Source of the DNA: Aquibacillus rhizosphaerae
GTDB lineage: Bacteria; Bacillota; Bacilli; Bacillales; Amphibacillaceae
DNA: 46,444 nt
Direction of reading: 5' to 3'
Assembly: GCF_030282825.1 (NCBI RefSeq)
Contig: NZ_JASTZU010000003.1
Span: 1 to 46,444 of the forward strand
Within the stretch, counting starts at the first letter, position 1, and the number at the start of each line of letters is the position of its first letter. The notes under the pieces are model-generated. The model was given only the letters and a program-made list of their open reading frames with translations. It was not told where the DNA came from and searched no databases. This document shows positions 44,488 to 46,444 of this stretch, one piece after another. The translations under genes and the position numbers were made by a program.

Positions 44488-45090
44488 TTACTTAATCTCT
44501 TCCTGGTTGATCCACTCTATATAATTAGACATTTCCGTACGTTGCCTACCATTCGGAATTTTTTTCGGATACCCGACTTGTAGGACTGCAATTAATCGGT
44601 GTTGTTCAGGTGATAGGCCAACATCTTTAATAAATGTAGGGTCTAATAAAGTAGGCTTGGAAGTCCACATTGTACCAATTCCTTTTGCCCAAGCCGAAAG
44701 TTGGAAATTTTGAACATACGCACAAACTGCTGCATAGTTTTCATCATCCAAGTAGCCTCCGTCATCTTCTTTTTCCATAAAAAACAATATGTGATGAGGA
44801 ACCGAATTGAAGAATTTATGGTAACCTTTCCGTAATTGTTCAATTTTTTTCGTCTCGGTTGTTTTTATTAAGCCCAAACGAAAATAACTGTCAACAACCT
44901 TCTCACCAAAAGTTCCTCTAGCTTCATCTTCATACACTTTGATTTTCCAAGGTTGTTTCATATGGTGATTCGGAGCCCAAGCAGCATAATTAAATAGTGT
45001 CTCTAAAATGTTCCGATCAACTTTATCTGGTCTATATTCAAGGATTGTCCGTCTGGATTCAATTGCTTCAAATATATTAATTACTAACAC
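44488..45090 (-). CDS. Nitroreductase-family FMN oxidoreductase
   Basis: This is a cytosolic flavoenzyme of the nitroreductase superfamily, about 200 aa. It has IFEAIESRRTILEYRPDKVD, with the FMN-binding SRR, AAWAPNHHMKQPWKI, which lines the flavin, and YAAVCAYVQNFQLSAWAKGI followed by GTMWTS, ending in LQVGYPKKIP. Members reduce nitroaromatics, quinones or enones with NAD(P)H; the substrate is unknown. The start is uncertain: GTG at 45090 abuts the TAGGAG ribosome site, while ATT at 45081 has ideal 8-nt spacing. An ATG at 45126 lies inside the predicted -10 region and is unlikely. Confidence 0.85.
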   Translation of the reverse strand: MLVINIFEAIESRRTILEYRPDKVDRNILETLFNYAAWAPNHHMKQPWKIKVYEDEARGTFGEKVVDSYFRLGLIKTTETKKIEQLRKGYHKFFNSVPHHILFFMEKEDDGGYLDDENYAAVCAYVQNFQLSAWAKGIGTMWTSKPTLLDPTFIKDVGLSPEQHRLIAVLQVGYPKKIPNGRQRTEMSNYIEWINQEEIK

Positions 45091-45117
45091 TCCTAAAAAT
45101 ATATTGTATTTTTTATT

Positions 45118-45147
45118 AAAGTACATTAAGACTAGCCAACATGTCAA
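45118..45147 (-). promoter_or_regulatory. Promoter of the nitroreductase-family gene
   Basis: On the minus strand TTGACA (45147-45142) is followed after 18 bp by TACTTT (45123-45118). The predicted start near 45111 supports a translation start at 45090 or 45081. Confidence 0.6.
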
Positions 45148-45257
45148 TAAAGCTTTAACATGTACATTAGCGTATATAGTAAATTATTCACTTTCATTAA
45201 TTTTCAAATACATGCATAATATATCATTAAGTATTACATTTAAAAAGGAGAAAAAAT

Positions 45258-46166
45258 ATGAAGCGTTTAACTATAGTAACAATCATTTTTGCGATGATCT
45301 TTGGAGTTTTAAGTATCTCGTCTAGTGTACAAGCTAGTACTGGTGATAATAGTGACAGTATCAATGAAAAGTTTGGATTGCCAATTGTTGTGTATGGAGA
45401 ATCATTGTCAGATAATCAAAAGGCCGATGTCAGGAGTTTGCTAGGTGTTGAAGACCCTGAAATGGTTAAAGAGCTTATTGTTACTGCAGAGGATCTTGTA
45501 AACTATATTAATGGAGATCCGAGTTCTAATATGTATTCTTCCGCTAAGATTACGCGTAAGGATGAAGGGCATGGATTAGTAATTGAAGTTGTAAACCCTG
45601 AAAATATTACAGAGGTTACAAGTGAAATGTATGCAAATGCATTGCTAACTGCGGGTATAGAAAATGCGCTAGTCGAAGTTGCTTCACCTATAAAAGTGAG
45701 TGGTCATTCTGCTTTAACTGGGGTTTATAAAGCATATAATGTTGACGGCGAATCGTTGGATAAAGATAGAATGGAAATAGCAGATGAAGAGCTCGGTGTA
45801 GCTACAGACCTTGCGGATGAAGCAGGAATGGATCAGGAAAAAGTAAGTGAGCTATTAACGGAAATAAAAAAGGCAATATCAGAACAAAATCCTGCAACAA
45901 AAGAAGATATAGAACGAATTGTACAAGAACAATTAGATAAGCTTAATATTGAATTAAGTCCTGAGGACCGAGAAATGCTAACAAACCTTTTTGAAAAAAT
46001 GCGTGCGATCAATATTGATTTTGGTAATGTAACTAGTCAATTAGAGGATATTGCTAGTGATATTCAGGGTAAAATCGAGGAATTAACAGGAGATACTGGA
46101 TTTTGGACAAGTGTTAAAGAGTTCTTTCAAAATATATTTCAAAGTATAAGTAATTTATTTAAATAA
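45258..46166 (+). CDS. Secreted DUF1002 (YpuA-like) protein
   Basis: The 302-aa protein has a signal peptide (about 1-26, cleavage near SVQAST). The DUF1002 region follows: GLPIVVYGESLSDNQKADVR, EELIVTAEDLVNYI-like sequence, YSSAKITRKDEGHGLVIEVV, then ENALVEVASPIKVSGHSALT and GVYKAY. The C-terminal third is helical and charged, ending in a short amphipathic segment rich in Phe (WTSVKEFFQNIFQSISNLF) that could touch the membrane. B. subtilis YpuA is linked to cell-envelope stress; exact function is unknown. AAAAAGGAG precedes the ATG. Confidence 0.88.
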   Translation: MKRLTIVTIIFAMIFGVLSISSSVQASTGDNSDSINEKFGLPIVVYGESLSDNQKADVRSLLGVEDPEMVKELIVTAEDLVNYINGDPSSNMYSSAKITRKDEGHGLVIEVVNPENITEVTSEMYANALLTAGIENALVEVASPIKVSGHSALTGVYKAYNVDGESLDKDRMEIADEELGVATDLADEAGMDQEKVSELLTEIKKAISEQNPATKEDIERIVQEQLDKLNIELSPEDREMLTNLFEKMRAINIDFGNVTSQLEDIASDIQGKIEELTGDTGFWTSVKEFFQNIFQSISNLFK

Positions 46167-46173
46167 CTGATGG

Positions 46174-46210
46174 ATAAAGAGATGCACTCTGGGCATCTCT
46201 TTATTTTTTG
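46174..46210 (+). terminator. Terminator of the YpuA-like gene
   Basis: ATAAAGAGATGC (46174-46185) and GCATCTCTTTAT (46193-46204) form a perfect 12-bp stem with a 7-nt loop, followed by TTTTTT. Confidence 0.93.
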
Positions 46211-46272
46211 GTCCATTTAGTAATCTTTGTTGTCTTTTAAACTTCGTATTTTATATAAAGTGTGCAGTAAGA

Positions 46273-46444
46273 CATTCTTTACTTTTGTGAAAACTCTTTT
46301 AACTGGCAATGATGTTTGAGTGGCACTCCGTTCCGTCAGAACACTTCGCTTTCCACGGGCACGGCTTCAGCTAACTCAGAAGAAGATCGCTTCTGAGTGG
46401 ATCTTCAGCCCGCGCTGTTCCCGTAGGAGTCTACGCATTCTGCC
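46273..46444. repeat. Dispersed element at the right window end, inverted relative to 43621-43695
   Basis: 46273-46360 is nearly the reverse complement of the right flank and terminal repeat of the element at 43444-43695, ending in CGCTTTCCACGGGC (46347-46360). It continues with CACGGCTTCAGCTAACTCAG, shared with the left window end, and a GAAGATC / GATCTTC hairpin. The element runs off the window. Confidence 0.65.

Overview
The window is AT-rich DNA from a low-GC Gram-positive bacterium, most likely a Bacillaceae member near the Oceanobacillus / Gracilibacillus / Amphibacillus group. The reasons are strong AGGAGG-type ribosome sites, frequent TTG and GTG starts, Bacillus-type families (AraR GntR/LacI chimera, AraM, YesL, YckD/DUF2680, YpuA/DUF1002), CcpA-type cre boxes, and dispersed palindromic repeats of a type I recall from such genomes. 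The genus is inference; no rRNA is present.

Layout. (1) 1-4060: housekeeping. A preQ1 riboswitch with terminator leads queF and a queuosine-precursor transporter, followed by a YiiX-like cysteine hydrolase, a YhdH-type oxidoreductase and a small secreted DUF2680 protein. (2) 4269-38280: one large L-arabinose / arabino-oligosaccharide island. araD-araB-araA are followed by an AraR repressor, a chemoreceptor, a cytoplasmic sugar-binding-domain/GGDEF/EAL protein, ABC module 1 with a YesL protein, a second AraR, two GH51 arabinofuranosidases flanking a GH27 enzyme, araM, ABC module 2 with a second YesL, ABC module 3, and a GH36 alpha-galactosidase. (3) 38458-43264: yjbQ, ridA and an NMT1/THI5-type ABC transporter with two permeases. 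(4) 43265-46444: dispersed repeats, a lone PhnH-like gene behind an apparent Pho box, a nitroreductase-family gene and a YpuA-like secreted protein.

How it works together (inference from families and sites). Three lipoprotein/permease sets import oligosaccharides, but none carries an ATPase, so a shared MsmX-like ATPase elsewhere is expected. The glycosidases have no signal peptides and should act in the cytosol. Released L-arabinose passes through AraA, AraB and AraD to D-xylulose 5-phosphate. AraR-type palindromes occur in pairs about four helical turns apart before araD, abfA and ABC module 2, and singly before the chemoreceptor gene. cre-like boxes lie before the chemoreceptor, ABC modules, second araR and abfA. 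The locus therefore appears to link sugar uptake with chemotaxis and cyclic-di-GMP signalling.

Most interesting points: the sugar-sensor/GGDEF/EAL protein and the AraR/CcpA-site chemoreceptor inside a catabolic island; the solitary PhnH-like protein behind four 11-bp-spaced Pho-type repeats; paired AraR paralogues; and several strong leader hairpins that match no riboswitch I recognise.
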